Source of the DNA: Rhizobium sp. 32-5/1
Lineage (GTDB): Bacteria; Pseudomonadota; Alphaproteobacteria; Rhizobiales; Rhizobiaceae
NCBI RefSeq assembly: GCF_029537235.1
Contig: NZ_CP120638.1
Coordinates: forward strand, 310,001 to 374,000
DNA: 64,000 bases
Reading direction: 5' to 3'
Shown: positions 27,314 through 39,065 of the stretch, in pieces
Position numbering within the stretch: the stretch's first letter is position 1
Layout: every line of letters begins with the position of its first letter
The notes under the pieces: generated by a model
Told to the model about the DNA's origin: nothing
Database searches by the model: none
Seen by the model: only the letters and a program-made list of their open reading frames with translations
Translations under genes and position numbers: made by a program

Positions 27314-28603
27314 ATGACAGGAAAAAGCGCAGTCGTAACAGTCGATAACAAGTCGGTCGAGTTACCGGTGCGATCCGGGTCGATCGGTCCGGATGTGGTG
27401 GATATCGGCACGCTCTACAAGCAGACCGGGCAATTCACATACGATCCGGGCTTCACATCGACGGCATCGTGTGAATCGAAGATCACCTATATCGACGGCG
27501 ATGAAGGCATTCTTCTGCATCGCGGCTATCCGATCGAGCAGCTCGCCGAACACGGCGATTTCCTCGAAGTCTGCTACCTGCTGCTCTATGGCGAACTGCC
27601 AACGGCCGTGCAGAAGAAGGATTTCGACTACCGCGTCACCCATCACACGATGGTGCACGAACAGATGAGCCGCTTCTTCACCGGCTTCCGCCGCGACGCC
27701 CATCCGATGGCCGTCATGTGCGGCTGTGTCGGTGCGCTCTCGGCATTCTACCATGACTCGACCGACATCACCGATCCGCACCAGCGCATGGTCGCCTCGC
27801 TGCGGATGATCGCAAAGATGCCGACACTGGCTGCCATGGCCTACAAATACCATATCGGCCAGCCCTTCGTTTATCCGAAGAACGACCTCGATTATGCCTC
27901 GAACTTCCTGCGCATGTGCTTTGCCGTGCCCTGCGAAGACTATGTGGTCAATCCAGTGCTGGCCCGCGCCATGGACCGCATCTTCATCCTGCATGCCGAT
28001 CACGAGCAGAACGCCTCGACCTCGACGGTTCGCCTCGCCGGCTCGTCCGGTGCAAACCCCTTCGCCTGTATCGCTGCCGGCATTGCCTGCCTCTGGGGTC
28101 CGGCGCATGGCGGTGCCAACGAAGCCGCGCTCAACATGCTGGCCGAAATCGGCTCGGTCGACCGCATTCCGGAGTTTGTCGCCCGCGCCAAGGACAAGAA
28201 CGATCCGTTCCGGCTCATGGGCTTTGGTCACCGCGTCTACAAGAACTACGACCCGCGCGCCAAGATCATGCAGAAGACGACGCATGAAGTTCTGGCTGAA
28301 CTTGGCCATCGCGATGATCCGTTGCTGGAAGTTGCCATGGAACTCGAGCGCATCGCGCTGACGGACAGCTACTTCATCGAGAAGAAGCTCTATCCTAACA
28401 TCGACTTCTATTCCGGCATTACGCTGAAGGCGCTCGGCTTCCCCACGACCATGTTCACGGTGCTCTTTGCGCTTGCTCGCACCGTCGGCTGGATCGCCCA
28501 GTGGAACGAGATGATCGAGGATCCGGAACAGCGTATCGGCCGCCCGCGTCAGCTCTATATCGGCGAGCCGCAGCGCGATTACCTTCCGGTCTCGAAGCGC
28601 TAA
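27314..28603 (+). CDS. gltA: Citrate synthase
   Basis: A type II, hexameric citrate synthase that joins oxaloacetate and acetyl-CoA in the TCA cycle. Catalytic residues are in [11 protein letters not shown] (His), [15 protein letters not shown] (His) and NIDFYSG (Asp). The N-terminal beta domain characteristic of type II enzymes is present. The start [13 protein letters not shown] at 27314 has a GGAGG site eight bases upstream and gives 429 residues. It stands alone, divergent from comEC, and shares a terminator region with the convergent lpxB. Confidence 0.96.
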   Translation: MTGKSAVVTVDNKSVELPVRSGSIGPDVVDIGTLYKQTGQFTYDPGFTSTASCESKITYIDGDEGILLHRGYPIEQLAEHGDFLEVCYLLLYGELPTAVQKKDFDYRVTHHTMVHEQMSRFFTGFRRDAHPMAVMCGCVGALSAFYHDSTDITDPHQRMVASLRMIAKMPTLAAMAYKYHIGQPFVYPKNDLDYASNFLRMCFAVPCEDYVVNPVLARAMDRIFILHADHEQNASTSTVRLAGSSGANPFACIAAGIACLWGPAHGGANEAALNMLAEIGSVDRIPEFVARAKDKNDPFRLMGFGHRVYKNYDPRAKIMQKTTHEVLAELGHRDDPLLEVAMELERIALTDSYFIEKKLYPNIDFYSGITLKALGFPTTMFTVLFALARTVGWIAQWNEMIEDPEQRIGRPRQLYIGEPQRDYLPVSKR

Positions 28604-28623
28604 GGCGTATCCGTTTCAAAGCG

Positions 28624-28656
28624 AAACCCGGTCGTTTAGTTGCGACCGGGTTTTTT
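28624..28656 (+). terminator. Intrinsic terminator of gltA, inside the 3' end of lpxB
   Basis: Stem AAACCCGGTCG / CGACCGGGTTT with an eight-base loop, followed by six T residues on the plus strand. It is 20 bases after the gltA stop. The inferred lpxB stop codon lies in the loop on the other strand. Confidence 0.92.
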
Positions 28657-29809
28657 GTGTCCAGCACTTCAAGAACAAGACGAGCCGCTTTCTCTCCCGG
28701 CGGTTCTTCAGTTTTCATCCGCTCCCAGACCATGGCGTAGCCCTCGAGCATCGCACGGCGTTGGCTGGTGTCGCTGACAAGCCGCTCCACCCAGCGAGCC
28801 AGGTTTCCCGGCTGCACGACCTCGACATATTCCGGTACGACCGGATAGTCGGCGATCAGATTGGGCAGAGCCGCCGTCCAGATGGTAATTTTGTGCGCCA
28901 TCAGCTTCACGATCCAGTCGACCTTATAGGCCGAGATGGCGGGAATGCCGGCAAGCGCCAGTTCGAGAATGACCGTGCCGGATGCAGCGACGGCGGCGTC
29001 AGCTTGAGCAAATGCCTTCGATTTCGCGGCCGCCCCGATGGTGATGTCCGGCTGCAGGACCCAGCCGGATACGATCGAGCGGACCAGTTGCTCCTGCCGC
29101 GGCACGGTTGGCAGCAGGAAGCGCATACCAGGATTTCGCGCGGCAAGCAGTTCCATCGTCTTACCGAAAATCGGCAGCAGGCGCTTGATCTCGCTGGATC
29201 GCGACCCGGGAAGGATGAGGCATGTGGTCGTGCCATGCGCGTTCGACAGGCGCCGGGCGGCGATCTCGCTGCGTGCCGCGACCAGCGCTGGATCGCCTGC
29301 CAGCCGATGACCGACATAGGTGGTCGGGGGCCATCAAGAGCGACCATGGCGGCCGGCTCGAAGGGAAGAACCGCCAGCACGTGATCGACATAAGCGCGCA
29401 TGCGCGGCGCCCGCTCCGGTTTCCAGGCCCAGACGCTGGGGCAGACATAGTTGACGACAGGCAAATCCGGCAGAGCCTTGCGCACGGCCTTTGCGACACG
29501 GTGGGTGAAGTCGGGACTGTCTATGATGACGAGAACATCCGGCTTGGCCGCGATGATTGCAGCCGTGGTCTGGCGAATGCGGCGGATGAGGTTGGGCAGA
29601 CGGGCCAGCACCTGCGAAATGCCCATGATCGAGAGTTCGGAGTAGTCGAACAACGACTTCAGCCCCTGCGCTTCCAGCGCCTCGCCACCGACGCCGACCA
29701 GTTCCAGCGGTTGGTCGAGGCGCTGTCGCAGGGCAGCCACCAGATCGCCGCCAAGAAGATCACCGGAAACTTCGCCTGCGATGACCGCAAGTTTCAGAGC
29801 GCCGGTCAC
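28636..29809 (-). CDS. lpxB: Lipid-A-disaccharide synthase (frame interrupted)
   Basis: LpxB condenses UDP-2,3-diacylglucosamine and lipid X to the lipid A disaccharide at the inner membrane. The N-terminal half has AGEVSGDLLGG and VNYVCPSVWAWKPERA; the C-terminal half has ILELALAGIPAISAYK and the PNLIADYPVVPEY segment. The frame changes near 29326-29330, where one more C would restore PPTTYVGHRLAGDPALV. A second deletion is likely at the 3' end: one more A in the six-A run (28651-28656 on the plus strand) gives the ending LDTKKPGRN and a TAA at 28636. As given, the frame runs 149 bases into gltA antisense to 28455. The start at 29809 overlaps lpxI by four bases. Confidence 0.88.
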
Positions 29810-30687
29810 CGCCGTATCCTCAGGTTCGCCCGGTCTACACCGATCACGAAGAGGCCTGCCTTGTCGGCGGCGGCAATCAATTCGTCGCGCTCAAGCACCA
29901 GCGCCCGACCCGCCTCAACAGCGACACCGGCCAGACCGGCAGCCGCCGCACGGGCGATTGTGGAGGGACCGATCGACGGCAGGTCGGCGCGCACGTCCTG
30001 CTGCGGTTTGCAGAGCTTCACCAGCACGCCGCGGCGTCGCGACGAGATGCGTCCATCCGCCTTGAGCCTAGCGACCCGCTCCAGCATGGCATCCGTGCCC
30101 TCGGGACCCTCGAGCGCGACAACGCGGCCGCCAACGGCAACGGCGCCCTGCCCGACATCCAGATCGCCGAGTGCGATCGCGGCAGTCTCGGCAATCTCGA
30201 TATCGGCCAGATCCTCCGCGCCCGGTTCGCGTCCGCCAAGCGGCCCGACGGTTGCCAGGAGTTCCGGCACGATGTCCTGCACGCCGATGACGCGCGCGCC
30301 ATTGGTCTCGATCAGTTCGATGGCCATTTTCAGGACAGCATCGTCGCCGCCAGACAGAAGCGTGCGCAGCACGCTCGGGACCTTGGCGAGGCTCTTCAGG
30401 GTCGGCTTGATATCGCGCCAGTCGGGACGACGGCGCACGGCGCCGGACAGAACGACGCGGCCGATGCCCGCATTCCGGAAAACGGTGCTGATCGCCTTGA
30501 AATTGCCGATGCCGAGCGTTGTGTTGTCGAAATCGGACCAGTCGCGATCGGATTCATTGGCAAGCGCGATGATGAAGGGATTTTCGCCGTGTATACGCGC
30601 CGCTTCGGCCACATGCAGCGGCAGGAGGCCGCTGCCGGCGATGATCGCCAGCCGGTCTTTGATATCGGGCCGGCTGTCTGGGATCAT
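29806..30687 (-). CDS. lpxI: UDP-2,3-diacylglucosamine diphosphatase LpxI
   Basis: LpxI (formerly DUF1009) hydrolyses UDP-2,3-diacylglucosamine to lipid X, the step done by LpxH in enteric bacteria. The protein starts MIPDSRPDIKDRLAIIAGSG with the N-terminal Rossmann-like domain, and the C-terminal part has DLPSIGPSTI and the end GLFVIGVDRANLR, characteristic of the family. The start at 30687 lies five bases after the lpxA stop and the gene overlaps lpxB by four bases. The upstream in-frame codons belong to lpxA in another frame. Confidence 0.92.
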   Translation of the reverse strand: MIPDSRPDIKDRLAIIAGSGLLPLHVAEAARIHGENPFIIALANESDRDWSDFDNTTLGIGNFKAISTVFRNAGIGRVVLSGAVRRRPDWRDIKPTLKSLAKVPSVLRTLLSGGDDAVLKMAIELIETNGARVIGVQDIVPELLATVGPLGGREPGAEDLADIEIAETAAIALGDLDVGQGAVAVGGRVVALEGPEGTDAMLERVARLKADGRISSRRRGVLVKLCKPQQDVRADLPSIGPSTIARAAAAGLAGVAVEAGRALVLERDELIAAADKAGLFVIGVDRANLRIRR

Positions 30688-30692
30688 CGACC

Positions 30693-31505
30693 TCAGCCCT
30701 TGCTGCCCCGTGTCGGCGACGACAGAGCGCGCTCGCTTTCCGCGGCGATGAAATCCAGGATTTCCATGGCCGGCGGGCAATCGGCATAGTCGCTATGGAT
30801 GGCGGCGGCATTGGCGCGAACGGATTCGGGGCCTTCAAAAATCTGCTTGTAGGCGCGCCGTACGGCGTGAATCGTCGGCTTGTCGATACCTGCACGGCTC
30901 ATGCCGACGACATTCAGCCCGCCCAAAAGGCCCGGATTGCCGTTCAGCATGCCATAGGGGATGACATCGTAGGCCACCGCTGAAAGACCGCCGATGAACG
31001 CCTGACGGCCGATGCGAGTAAACTGGTGCACGGCCGAACCGCCGCCGAGAATGGCGCGGTCACCGACCGTCACATGGCCGGCCAGCATGACATTGTTCGA
31101 GAGGATGATATTATTTCCGAGACGGCAATCATGCGCCACATGAGCATAGGCAAGGAACAGGCAGTTGTCGCCGACGACAGTCGTTCCGCCATGTTCGACC
31201 GTGCCGGTGTTCATGGTGACGCCTTCGCGGATCGTGCATTTTTCACCGATCACCAGCGTCGTATCAACAGCGCTGTGATGCACGCTCTGGGAATCGCCAC
31301 CGATGACGGCGGACGGAAAGATGCGGCTGCCCTTGCCGACGGTCGTGCGGCCGAGAACGACGACGTGGCTCAGAAGTTCGACGTCATCGTGCAGCGTGAC
31401 TTTCGGACCGACATGGCAGAAGGGTCCGATCGTTACGTTTTCACCGATCACCGCCCCGTCTTCGATCACGGAAAGCGGGTGGATCCTTGCACTGGCGGAA
31501 ATCAT
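30693..31505 (-). CDS. lpxA: Acyl-ACP--UDP-N-acetylglucosamine O-acyltransferase
   Basis: LpxA carries out the first step of lipid A synthesis, 3-O-acylation of UDP-GlcNAc. It is a left-handed beta helix of hexapeptide repeats, with the catalytic His region [15 protein letters not shown] and the C-terminal helical domain ([14 protein letters not shown]). The 270 residues match the family. It lies between fabZ (two bases upstream) and lpxI (five bases downstream) in the lpx cluster. Confidence 0.95.
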   Translation of the reverse strand: MISASARIHPLSVIEDGAVIGENVTIGPFCHVGPKVTLHDDVELLSHVVVLGRTTVGKGSRIFPSAVIGGDSQSVHHSAVDTTLVIGEKCTIREGVTMNTGTVEHGGTTVVGDNCLFLAYAHVAHDCRLGNNIILSNNVMLAGHVTVGDRAILGGGSAVHQFTRIGRQAFIGGLSAVAYDVIPYGMLNGNPGLLGGLNVVGMSRAGIDKPTIHAVRRAYKQIFEGPESVRANAAAIHSDYADCPPAMEILDFIAAESERALSSPTRGSKG

Positions 31506-31507
31506 GT

Positions 31508-31975
31508 TCAGGCATCTTCCTTGGCTATAATCATCGCGCCGATATCAGCTTCCGCGACAAGTTGCCCGTCAACTTTTGCATCACAGTGAAATTTCCAGAT
31601 ATTGCCGCGCTGCTTCTGCTTGACGACGTGATACTCGACGCGGTCGCCCGGGACCACAGGCTTGCGGAAACGCGCATTGTCGATGGTCATGAAATAGACC
31701 AGATTGCTGCCGTCGCCGGTCTTGCGCGCACAGATCGCTCCGGCTGTCTGGGCCATGCCTTCAATGAGAAGGACACCCGGCATGATCGGCTGTTCGGGGA
31801 AATGACCGGTGAAATGCGGCTCGTTCGCCGTAACGTTCTTGATACCGATCGCGGAATTGTCGCCGTCGATCTCGATGATCTTGTCGACGAGCAGGAACGG
31901 ATAACGATGGGGAAGCAGTTTCAAGATTTCCCTGATATCGGCCGTACCGAGAACGGCGGTCGCTGCTTCACTCAT
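31508..31975 (-). CDS. fabZ: 3-hydroxyacyl-ACP dehydratase FabZ
   Basis: FabZ dehydrates 3-hydroxyacyl-ACP in fatty acid elongation and competes with LpxA/LpxD for the same acyl donor. The hot-dog fold motif [16 protein letters not shown] carries the catalytic His and IEGMAQ the Glu. The 155-residue product starts at [10 protein letters not shown] (ATG at 31975; another ATG is at 31978). As the sequence stands the frame is continuous with lpxD upstream, which I attribute to a missing base in an A run rather than a real fusion. Confidence 0.93.
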   Translation of the reverse strand: MSEAATAVLGTADIREILKLLPHRYPFLLVDKIIEIDGDNSAIGIKNVTANEPHFTGHFPEQPIMPGVLLIEGMAQTAGAICARKTGDGSNLVYFMTIDNARFRKPVVPGDRVEYHVVKQKQRGNIWKFHCDAKVDGQLVAEADIGAMIIAKEDA

Positions 31976-33034
31976 CATTGCCTCCCGTTTTTTCTGTCTG
32001 CTGTGGGCTCGCGCCGCAATTTCTGCCATGTCGCGCAGAAAATCACGCATTGGCCGTGCCGGTATGCCGCCATAACGCTCGCCTGCCGGTACATCCGACG
32101 CGACGCCGCTCATTGCCGCGATCTGCGCGCGATCACCGATGGTGATGTGCCCGTTGATTGCCGCAGCACCACCGATCAGGACACCGTCACCGATGCGCGT
32201 GCTACCGGCAATGCCGACCTGGGCCGCAATGCCGCAATGCCTGCCGACACGGACGTTGTGACCAAGCTGCACCATATTGTCGATCTTCGTGCCTTCGCCG
32301 ACGACCGTGTCGTCCATGGCGCCGCGGTCTATGGTGGTATTGGCGCCGATTTCGACCCTGTCCTGCAGGATGACCCGGCCGATCTGCACGATTTTGATCA
32401 TTCCACCCTTCGGGCCCGGCGCATTGCCAAAACCGTCCTGCCCGATCCGCGCACCCGGATGAATGATGACCTCATTGCCAACAAGCGCGTAAAGCACGCT
32501 GGCCCCGGCTGAAATCGTGCAATCCCGCCCGATCCGCACGCCGGGTCCGATAACTGCACCAGCGGCAATCCGCGTACCCGTGCCGATCTGGGCGCCAGCA
32601 CCGACAACTGCCGTTGCCTCGATCTCGACATCATCCTCGATCTGCGCAGACGGATCGACGAACGCTGCTGGTGATATACCGCCCGGCCCTGAAAGGTTCT
32701 GCACAGGGCGCATCCCCTGCGGATGCAGGATAGCACCCGCGACGGCAAAGGCCGTGTGCGCATGCGCGGTCAATAGAACGGGAATATGTGGGGGAACGAT
32801 GGAAGCGATCGCCTTGTCACAGACGATCGCAGCGGCCTGGCAGGTCTCCAGTTCGGTGCGGTTCTTGCGGGACAACATATAGCATATGTTGTCTTCCTTG
32901 GCCCTGTACACCGGAGAGACCGACCGGATGATCCGGTCAGCCTTTGTGTGGTCTACAAGCGTTGCACCGATCTGATCCGCCAGAACATCCAGGCGGATCC
33001 CATCATGGGGCGGGAAGAACCAGTTGTGTTCCAT
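31968..33034 (-). CDS. lpxD: UDP-3-O-(3-hydroxyacyl)glucosamine N-acyltransferase (stop lost by frameshift)
   Basis: LpxD adds the second, N-linked acyl chain in lipid A synthesis. The N-terminal uridine-binding domain includes [18 protein letters not shown]; the hexapeptide beta helix follows, with the catalytic His in [19 protein letters not shown] and the C-terminal [19 protein letters not shown]. The frame reads through into fabZ. One extra A in the six-base run at 31988-31993 would give the ending QKKTGGNDE and a TGA at 31968, resembling other rhizobial LpxD tails and overlapping the fabZ start. The start [12 protein letters not shown] at 33034 follows the family. Confidence 0.9.
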
Positions 33035-33081
33035 GGCCAATGCTCCAGAACAGTTTGGCAGGCAGTTCTGGACTGCGACGA

Positions 33082-35415
33082 TTAGAACGACGACGAGATA
33101 CCGAACTTCAGGTTCTGCACGCGGTCGAAGTCTTCCTTGGCAATCGGGAACGCATAGTCCACGCGCAGCGGACCGAATGGCGAGGCCCAGAGCAGACCAA
33201 GACCGACCGACGCACGCAGCGAAGAATCAGTGCCACGGAGACCATCTGCACCCGTCACATCGACCTTATTGCCATAGAGCGTACCGGCATCGACGAAGAA
33301 GGCACCACGGAAGCCACTGTCACGCGGAATGCCCGGCAGCGGGAAGGTCGTTTCGGCTGATGCCGTAAAGTAGGTCGTGCCGCCGATCGAGTCGCCGTTT
33401 GCAGCCCGCGGACCGATACCGTTGCGCTCGAAGCCGCGAATGTCGTTGCCGCTCAACTGGAACTGGTCGAAGACTTCCAACGATCCGGACGTCTTCATCA
33501 GGTGACCTGCGCTACCGGAAATCGATGCAATGATATCGGCGTCGTCGCTCAACGTGTAATAGGCCTTGGCCTTGCCGGTGATCTTGTAGAAATCCGAAGT
33601 CCCACCCAAGCCTGCAAATTCGTGGGTAACCGAGGCAATGATACCTTCATGCGGCGCGACCGCGTCATCCAGCGAATTGTAGTTGATGACCTGCGAGATC
33701 GAAGAACGGGTCCACGGCGATTCGTTGACCACTCGCTGGTACGGGCTCGACAGCGCGGCGACATTGCCACTGCGGTAGTCATATTCTGAGTAGTTGTAAC
33801 GGAACGTCGTCGAAATGCGCTCCGTGATCGGCGCCGTCACACGCAGGCTGAAGCCCTGCTCGTCATAGCTATAGTTATCATCGTCGAAATCATTCTCGTT
33901 CTTGAACACATCGAAACCAGCGGCCAGACGATAGCCAAGGAAGTAAGGCTCAGTGAACGAAACGTTGTATGTGCGGCTTTCATCACCACGACCGGCAGCC
34001 AGACGAATGTACTGACCGCGACCGAGAAAGTTCTTCTCTTCGATCGACGCTTCCAGGAGGAAGCCGCCGCCACTGCCGGCAGAATAGCCAGCACCGACAC
34101 CGAACGAACCAGTCGACTGATCCTGCACGTCGACGACGATGACCACGCGATCAGCAGCCGTGCCCGGCGCCGTTGTGATATTGACGGCCGAGAAATAGCC
34201 CAGCGCATCAAGGCGACGCTTGGCGCGCGCAATCATTTCCTGGTTGAAGGCATCGCCTTCGCTGAGGTCGAATTCGCGGCGGATAACATAGTCACGCGTG
34301 CGTGTGTTGCCGCGGATTTCGATGCGCTCGACATAGGCGCGCTCACCCTGATCGACCAGATAATCTACGGCGATCGTGCGATTGTCGAAGTTGCGATTGC
34401 CGCGTGGCGTGACGCGAGCGAAGGGATAACCTTCCGCAGCCACCCGCTTGGAGATTTCCGAGATGCTTTCCTGAACGTCCTTGGCCTTGTAGACAGACCC
34501 TTCGCTGGTCTGAACCAGACCCTTGAGTTGCTCAGCATCCACACCTTCAACCGTCGATTCAACGTTGACTGGACCGAAGTCGTAGCGTTCGCCCTCTTCA
34601 ACGGTGATCGTTACCGTGTATTCGTTGGTCGATTCATCCAGGACTGCATCCGAAGAAACGACGCGGAAATCGGCATATCCGCGATTATAGTAGAACTGGC
34701 GCAGCAACTCTTCATCGGCACGCAGCTTGTCTTCGTTGTAGACATCCTTGCGGCTCAGGAAAGAAAACAGGCCCGACTGCTTGGTCGCAATCACCGCCTG
34801 CAACCGACCGTCGCCATAGGCGTTGTTGCCGACAAAATTGATCTGGCTGATCTTCGTCCGCGATCCCTCGTTGATGACGAAGGCGAGATTGACACGACCT
34901 TCGGCAATCGGAACCACCTGGGTCGTCACCGTGACATCCTCGCGACCGATCCCGGCATAGGCCTGCCGGATTGCCTGGATGTCGGACTCAACGGTTGCTT
35001 CGCTGTAAGGACCCAGCGGCTGCGTGCGAACCACCTCCTGAAGCTTGCTGTCCTTGAGCTTCCGGTTGCCGTTGAAGACAACCTGGTTGACCAACTGGTT
35101 CTCGCCGACGGACACAACGAGCGTGCCACCGGAGACATTGATGCTGACGTCGGAGAAATAGCCGGTCGCGTAAAGGCGCTTAACCGAGGAATCGATGTCG
35201 GAATTGCTAAAGCTTTTGCCGGGCGTGATTGTAATGTTGGCACGAACCGTTTCTGGGCTGACACGCGTCGCACCGCGAACCTCGACACGACTGATAACGG
35301 CAGCCTCTGCGACAGATGCACTAGCAAGCGTTACGATGCCTGTACCCGTTGCGACAATTCCAGCAGACAGCGCAACCGCCGATACCGCGTTCAAAAACTT
35401 TGAACCAGCTTTCAT
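33082..35415 (-). CDS. bamA: Outer membrane protein assembly factor BamA
   Basis: BamA is the central Omp85 protein that folds and inserts outer membrane beta barrels. The product of 777 residues has a signal peptide ([16 protein letters not shown] to EAA), five POTRA domains (for example [18 protein letters not shown]) and a C-terminal 16-strand barrel with the lid motif region [11 protein letters not shown] and the terminal Phe. The start at 35415 is chosen because it gives a clean signal peptide; an upstream ATG at 35496 is possible. It sits between rseP and lpxD, as in most proteobacteria. Confidence 0.95.
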   Translation of the reverse strand: MKAGSKFLNAVSAVALSAGIVATGTGIVTLASASVAEAAVISRVEVRGATRVSPETVRANITITPGKSFSNSDIDSSVKRLYATGYFSDVSINVSGGTLVVSVGENQLVNQVVFNGNRKLKDSKLQEVVRTQPLGPYSEATVESDIQAIRQAYAGIGREDVTVTTQVVPIAEGRVNLAFVINEGSRTKISQINFVGNNAYGDGRLQAVIATKQSGLFSFLSRKDVYNEDKLRADEELLRQFYYNRGYADFRVVSSDAVLDESTNEYTVTITVEEGERYDFGPVNVESTVEGVDAEQLKGLVQTSEGSVYKAKDVQESISEISKRVAAEGYPFARVTPRGNRNFDNRTIAVDYLVDQGERAYVERIEIRGNTRTRDYVIRREFDLSEGDAFNQEMIARAKRRLDALGYFSAVNITTAPGTAADRVVIVVDVQDQSTGSFGVGAGYSAGSGGGFLLEASIEEKNFLGRGQYIRLAAGRGDESRTYNVSFTEPYFLGYRLAAGFDVFKNENDFDDDNYSYDEQGFSLRVTAPITERISTTFRYNYSEYDYRSGNVAALSSPYQRVVNESPWTRSSISQVINYNSLDDAVAPHEGIIASVTHEFAGLGGTSDFYKITGKAKAYYTLSDDADIIASISGSAGHLMKTSGSLEVFDQFQLSGNDIRGFERNGIGPRAANGDSIGGTTYFTASAETTFPLPGIPRDSGFRGAFFVDAGTLYGNKVDVTGADGLRGTDSSLRASVGLGLLWASPFGPLRVDYAFPIAKEDFDRVQNLKFGISSSF

Positions 35416-35664
35416 AAATCTTACCTTTTTCCCAACGTCTCGTGACGAACCCGTACCGACTCCGGCCACGTTTGCCGTTTTAACTGCTTTTCCCATACAA
35501 GCAAGGTCGCTCGTTAATTTCTGTTTACTTCAATTCAAACCGTGTCCTAACGGCCACTACAGAATTGATTTATCGTAAACAATTCCTTTCAACCCAAACC
35601 ATTGAAAACCAATGAGACTGACGTGTGCCCAAGCAAGTCAACTCCCGGCATCAAGGCCTGCGAC

Positions 35665-36797
35665 CTAGCCGATCAGCATACTGATATCGTTCCAGGTGGC
35701 AAACACCATCAGCATCAGAACCATCGCAAATCCGATACGGAAAGCGATGTCCTGGGCTCCCGGCCCTACCGGTTTTCCTCGCACGGCCTCAACCGCATAA
35801 AACATCAAGTGCCCGCCATCAAGTACCGGGACCGGCATTAAATTGAGAAGTCCAATGGAAACCGACAACACGGCTGCCAGTTGCAGAACAGCGGCAACGC
35901 CGAGCGTGGCCATCTGCCCGGAGGCTTGCGCCACGCGGATCGGTCCGCCCAGCTGATCGGCCTTCATTCGGCCGGTGACGAGATTGGCGAGATAGTTGAA
36001 CGTTCCGGTGACGATGTGCCAGCTCTCGACAGCACCCTGCCCGACAGCCTCCAGAGGACCATAGGTTTGGAGCCGGAAATTCCCGGTTTCCTGATTGGTC
36101 ACGATCCCGATAATGCCGAGTTCCATCTTGTTTCCGAACTGGTCGGTAATTTCGGTGCGTTGCGGCACCATCGGCAATTCGAGGAACTCGCCCTTGCGCT
36201 CGATGCGGATGGTGATCGGTGTCTCAGGGCGAATGCTGACATAACGGCGCACATCGTCGAATGTCTTCACGGCATTGCCATCGATCGAGAGAAGCAAATC
36301 CCCCGCAAGGACACCAGCCTTCTGCGCGGCACTGTCGGTCTTCACTTCGGCGACGATCGGATCGGCGACGGACTTGCCGTAAATTGAAAAAGAACTGCAA
36401 AGATCGCGATTGCCAGGATGAAATTTGCAATCGGCCCGGCAGCGACGGTCGCGGCTCTTTTCCAGAGTTTGGCGCCGAGAAACGTGCGGTCGCGCTCTTC
36501 CGGGGAAAAATTTTCGAGACGGGTATAGTCCGGAATACTTGCGGCGTCCTCGTCCCCAAAGAATTTGACATAACCGCCAAGGGGAATGGAGCAGAGTTTC
36601 CAGCGCGTGCCGTGACGATCGGTAAAGCCGACAATTTCCGGACCGAAGCCGACAGCGAAAACGAGAACGCGAATTCCAGACCATCGACCCACGAGATAGT
36701 GACCCATTTCGTGCACGAAAACGAGCAATGTCAGCACCAAAAGGAATGGCACGATATAGCCCAGAACGAATTGCACCGCATCGGCCAGGAAAGTCAT
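35665..36797 (-). CDS. rseP: Site-2 protease RseP (frame interrupted)
   Basis: An inner membrane zinc metalloprotease that cleaves anti-sigma factors and signal peptide remnants inside the membrane. The N-terminal part has the zinc motif VFVHEMGHYLVGR and GYVKFFGDEDAAS; the C-terminal part has one PDZ domain (AEVKTDSAAQKAGVLAGD) and the third zinc ligand motif NLMPVPVLDGGH. The frame changes at the five-T run (36387-36391 as A on the plus strand); one more T restores AVLFSIYGKSVADP. The gene lies in the order uppS-cdsA-rseP-bamA and is very likely intact in the organism. Confidence 0.9.
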
Positions 36798-36829
36798 TCG
36801 AATACCCCGTTCATGTCGTCAGTCGGCCG

Positions 36830-37662
36830 TTAAAGGCCCAGCAGGATTGCCCCTGTCGATGCTGTCTGCGCACCGGCGAACAGCACCTGCATCAAAGCAA
36901 GCAGAAGTGCTGCAAAACAGGCAAAAACAAGGCCGTCAACCCGATCCATGACGCCGCCATGGCCAGGAATGAGTTTGCTTGAGTCCTTGGCGCCGAATCT
37001 GCGCTTTACATAGGATTCGAAGAGATCGCCGACCTGGCTTGCAACTGACAACAAGAGGGCGAGCACCGGTAGGCGGAAATCGTCCAGAGAAAACTGGCTC
37101 AGCACAAGCGCGACCCCTGCAACAACCCCAAAAAGGCTCCGCCAACGGCGCCAGACCAGGTTTTCCCGGGCGAAATTAGCGGCGCAAGCTTTGGTCCGCC
37201 AATGGCGCGGCCAGTGAAATAGGCCAGGATATCGGTTGCCCATACCACGGCGAAGATGAACAGCATCGCGATCAGGCCGACCGAATCGTCACCGCGGATG
37301 GAAGACAGCGAAATGCCGGTGAGCCCGGCATAGACAATGCCACCCGGCTGCCAGAAGCCGCCCTTTCGAACCAGAACCCAAAGCACCGATATGATTGTGA
37401 AACCCGCCAGAACCGGAATGGTCAGACCGACATCTCCGAAGAGAATGAGGCCCGCCACAACAAGTTGCGAGAGCCATCCAAAGGCGTTTGCTTGAAAATC
37501 ACTCTCAGCAAGACGCGTCATGGTCGACCACTCATAATAGACGAGCAGGGCGATAGCGACCGACAGGAGCTGGAACACCAGCCCGCCAGCCCATGTCGCA
37601 AACAGGACGACGCCGGCCATCACGATGCCAGACAGAATGCGTAGTTTGAGCTCCTTTTGCAT
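36830..37662 (-). CDS. cdsA: Phosphatidate cytidylyltransferase (frame interrupted)
   Basis: CdsA makes CDP-diacylglycerol, the precursor of all phospholipids, at the inner membrane. The N-terminal half has many hydrophobic helices and [27 protein letters not shown]. The C-terminal half has the family signature [19 protein letters not shown]. The frame changes at 37130-37134 (five A on the plus strand); one more base restores [16 protein letters not shown]. The ATG at 37662 overlaps the last base of the uppS stop codon, so translation is coupled. Confidence 0.9.
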
Positions 37663-38408
37663 CAGGAGCCAACCGCAAGCGTCTGAGGTTGGGAGAGGCC
37701 CCCGAAGCGGCGCTCCCTGCGCCCATATTTTTCCAGTGCAGCCAAGAATACCTCCCGGGTAAAATCCGGCCAGAGCTCAGACACGAAAATCAACTCCGCA
37801 TAGGCAGCCTGCCACAGGAGAAAATTGGACAGCCGTTCTTCGCCGCTCGTGCGAAGTATCAGGTCGGGGTCCGGAATGCCCGCCGTATCCATCCTGCTCG
37901 AGATTGTTTCCGAGGTAATCTGCTCGGGAGCAAGTCGTCCCTGTGCCACATCGAGCGCCAAGGACTGCATGGCCCGAGTCATCTCATCTCGGGAGCCGTA
38001 ATTGAAGGCAATGACCAGTGTTACCCCCGTATTGCCGCGCGTCGTGTCTTCCGCCTCGAGCAGAAGCGGCAGGACATCGCCTCTTAGATTCTTCCTGTCG
38101 CCGATCACCCGGACACGAACGTTCTGGGTATGAAGTTCTGCAAGATCACGTCGGATAAAGGCTTTCAGTAAGCCCATCAAATCGGAAACTTCCGCCTCAG
38201 GACGCCTCCAGTTCTCTGATGAAAACGCAAAAAGCGTCAGGTAACGAATTCCGATCTCGCCTGCCGTTCGCACGGCCTCGCGCACAGCCTCGACACCCTT
38301 TCGATGACCCATGGTTCGCGGCAGCCCCCGCGAATTGGCCCAGCGACCGTTGCCATCCATGATGATGGCAACATGCTCGGGGACGTTTGCTGCAGTGAAT
38401 TTTGACAT
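37662..38408 (-). CDS. uppS: Isoprenyl transferase / undecaprenyl diphosphate synthase
   Basis: A cis-prenyltransferase that makes the C55 lipid carrier for peptidoglycan and O-antigen. It has the phosphate-binding [11 protein letters not shown] with the catalytic Asp, the [11 protein letters not shown] segment, and the C-terminal [15 protein letters not shown]. The 248 residues are normal. It precedes cdsA with a one-base overlap and follows frr. Confidence 0.95.
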   Translation of the reverse strand: MSKFTAANVPEHVAIIMDGNGRWANSRGLPRTMGHRKGVEAVREAVRTAGEIGIRYLTLFAFSSENWRRPEAEVSDLMGLLKAFIRRDLAELHTQNVRVRVIGDRKNLRGDVLPLLLEAEDTTRGNTGVTLVIAFNYGSRDEMTRAMQSLALDVAQGRLAPEQITSETISSRMDTAGIPDPDLILRTSGEERLSNFLLWQAAYAELIFVSELWPDFTREVFLAALEKYGRRERRFGGLSQPQTLAVGS

Positions 38409-38442
38409 CGGTGACCCGAAAAACAGAGATTCGATAGGCGGA

Positions 38443-39003
38443 CTAGACCTGCATGATTTCCTTTTCCTTGTCGGCGAGCAAGCGGTCGATGTCGGAAATC
38501 ATATCGTCGGTGATTTTCTGAACCTTTTCGGACTGGCTACGGCTGACATCCTGACCGATGACGCCATCCTTTTCAGCCTTCTTCAAGCCGTCCATGCCGT
38601 CGCGGCGAACGTTGCGAATGGCGATCTTTGCTTTTTCGCTATAGTCATGCGCCACCTTGACGAGCGACTTGCGGCGCTCCTCGTTGAGTTCTGGCAATGG
38701 AATGCGAAGGTTCTGGCCATCGACGATCGGGTTGAGGCCGAGGTTCGATTCACGGATGGCCCGATCCACGGCATTCACCATCGACTTGTCCCAGATGGAA
38801 ACACCCAGCATGCGCGACTCAGGCACCGTGATGTTGGCGACCTGATTGAGAGGAACGCGCGAACCATAGGCTTCCACCATCACAGGATCGAGCACGTTCG
38901 CAGAGGCGCGACCGGTACGCAGGGATGCGATATCGCTCTTGAACGCGTTAATTGCGCCATCCATGCGGCGCTTCAGGTCATTCAGGTCAATACCTTCACT
39001 CAT
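38443..39003 (-). CDS. frr: Ribosome recycling factor
   Basis: RRF releases ribosomes from mRNA after termination together with EF-G. The 186-residue product has the hinged two-domain pattern: [33 protein letters not shown], and LTEERR-like [20 protein letters not shown], then the C-terminal helix. It lies between pyrH and uppS in the conserved rpsB-tsf-pyrH-frr order. Confidence 0.96.
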   Translation of the reverse strand: MSEGIDLNDLKRRMDGAINAFKSDIASLRTGRASANVLDPVMVEAYGSRVPLNQVANITVPESRMLGVSIWDKSMVNAVDRAIRESNLGLNPIVDGQNLRIPLPELNEERRKSLVKVAHDYSEKAKIAIRNVRRDGMDGLKKAEKDGVIGQDVSRSQSEKVQKITDDMISDIDRLLADKEKEIMQV

Positions 39004-39065
39004 GGATCAAACTCCCGTTTTCTCTGTCAACGCGAACGGTCCCGTCAGAACCGTCCGTCAGGCTT

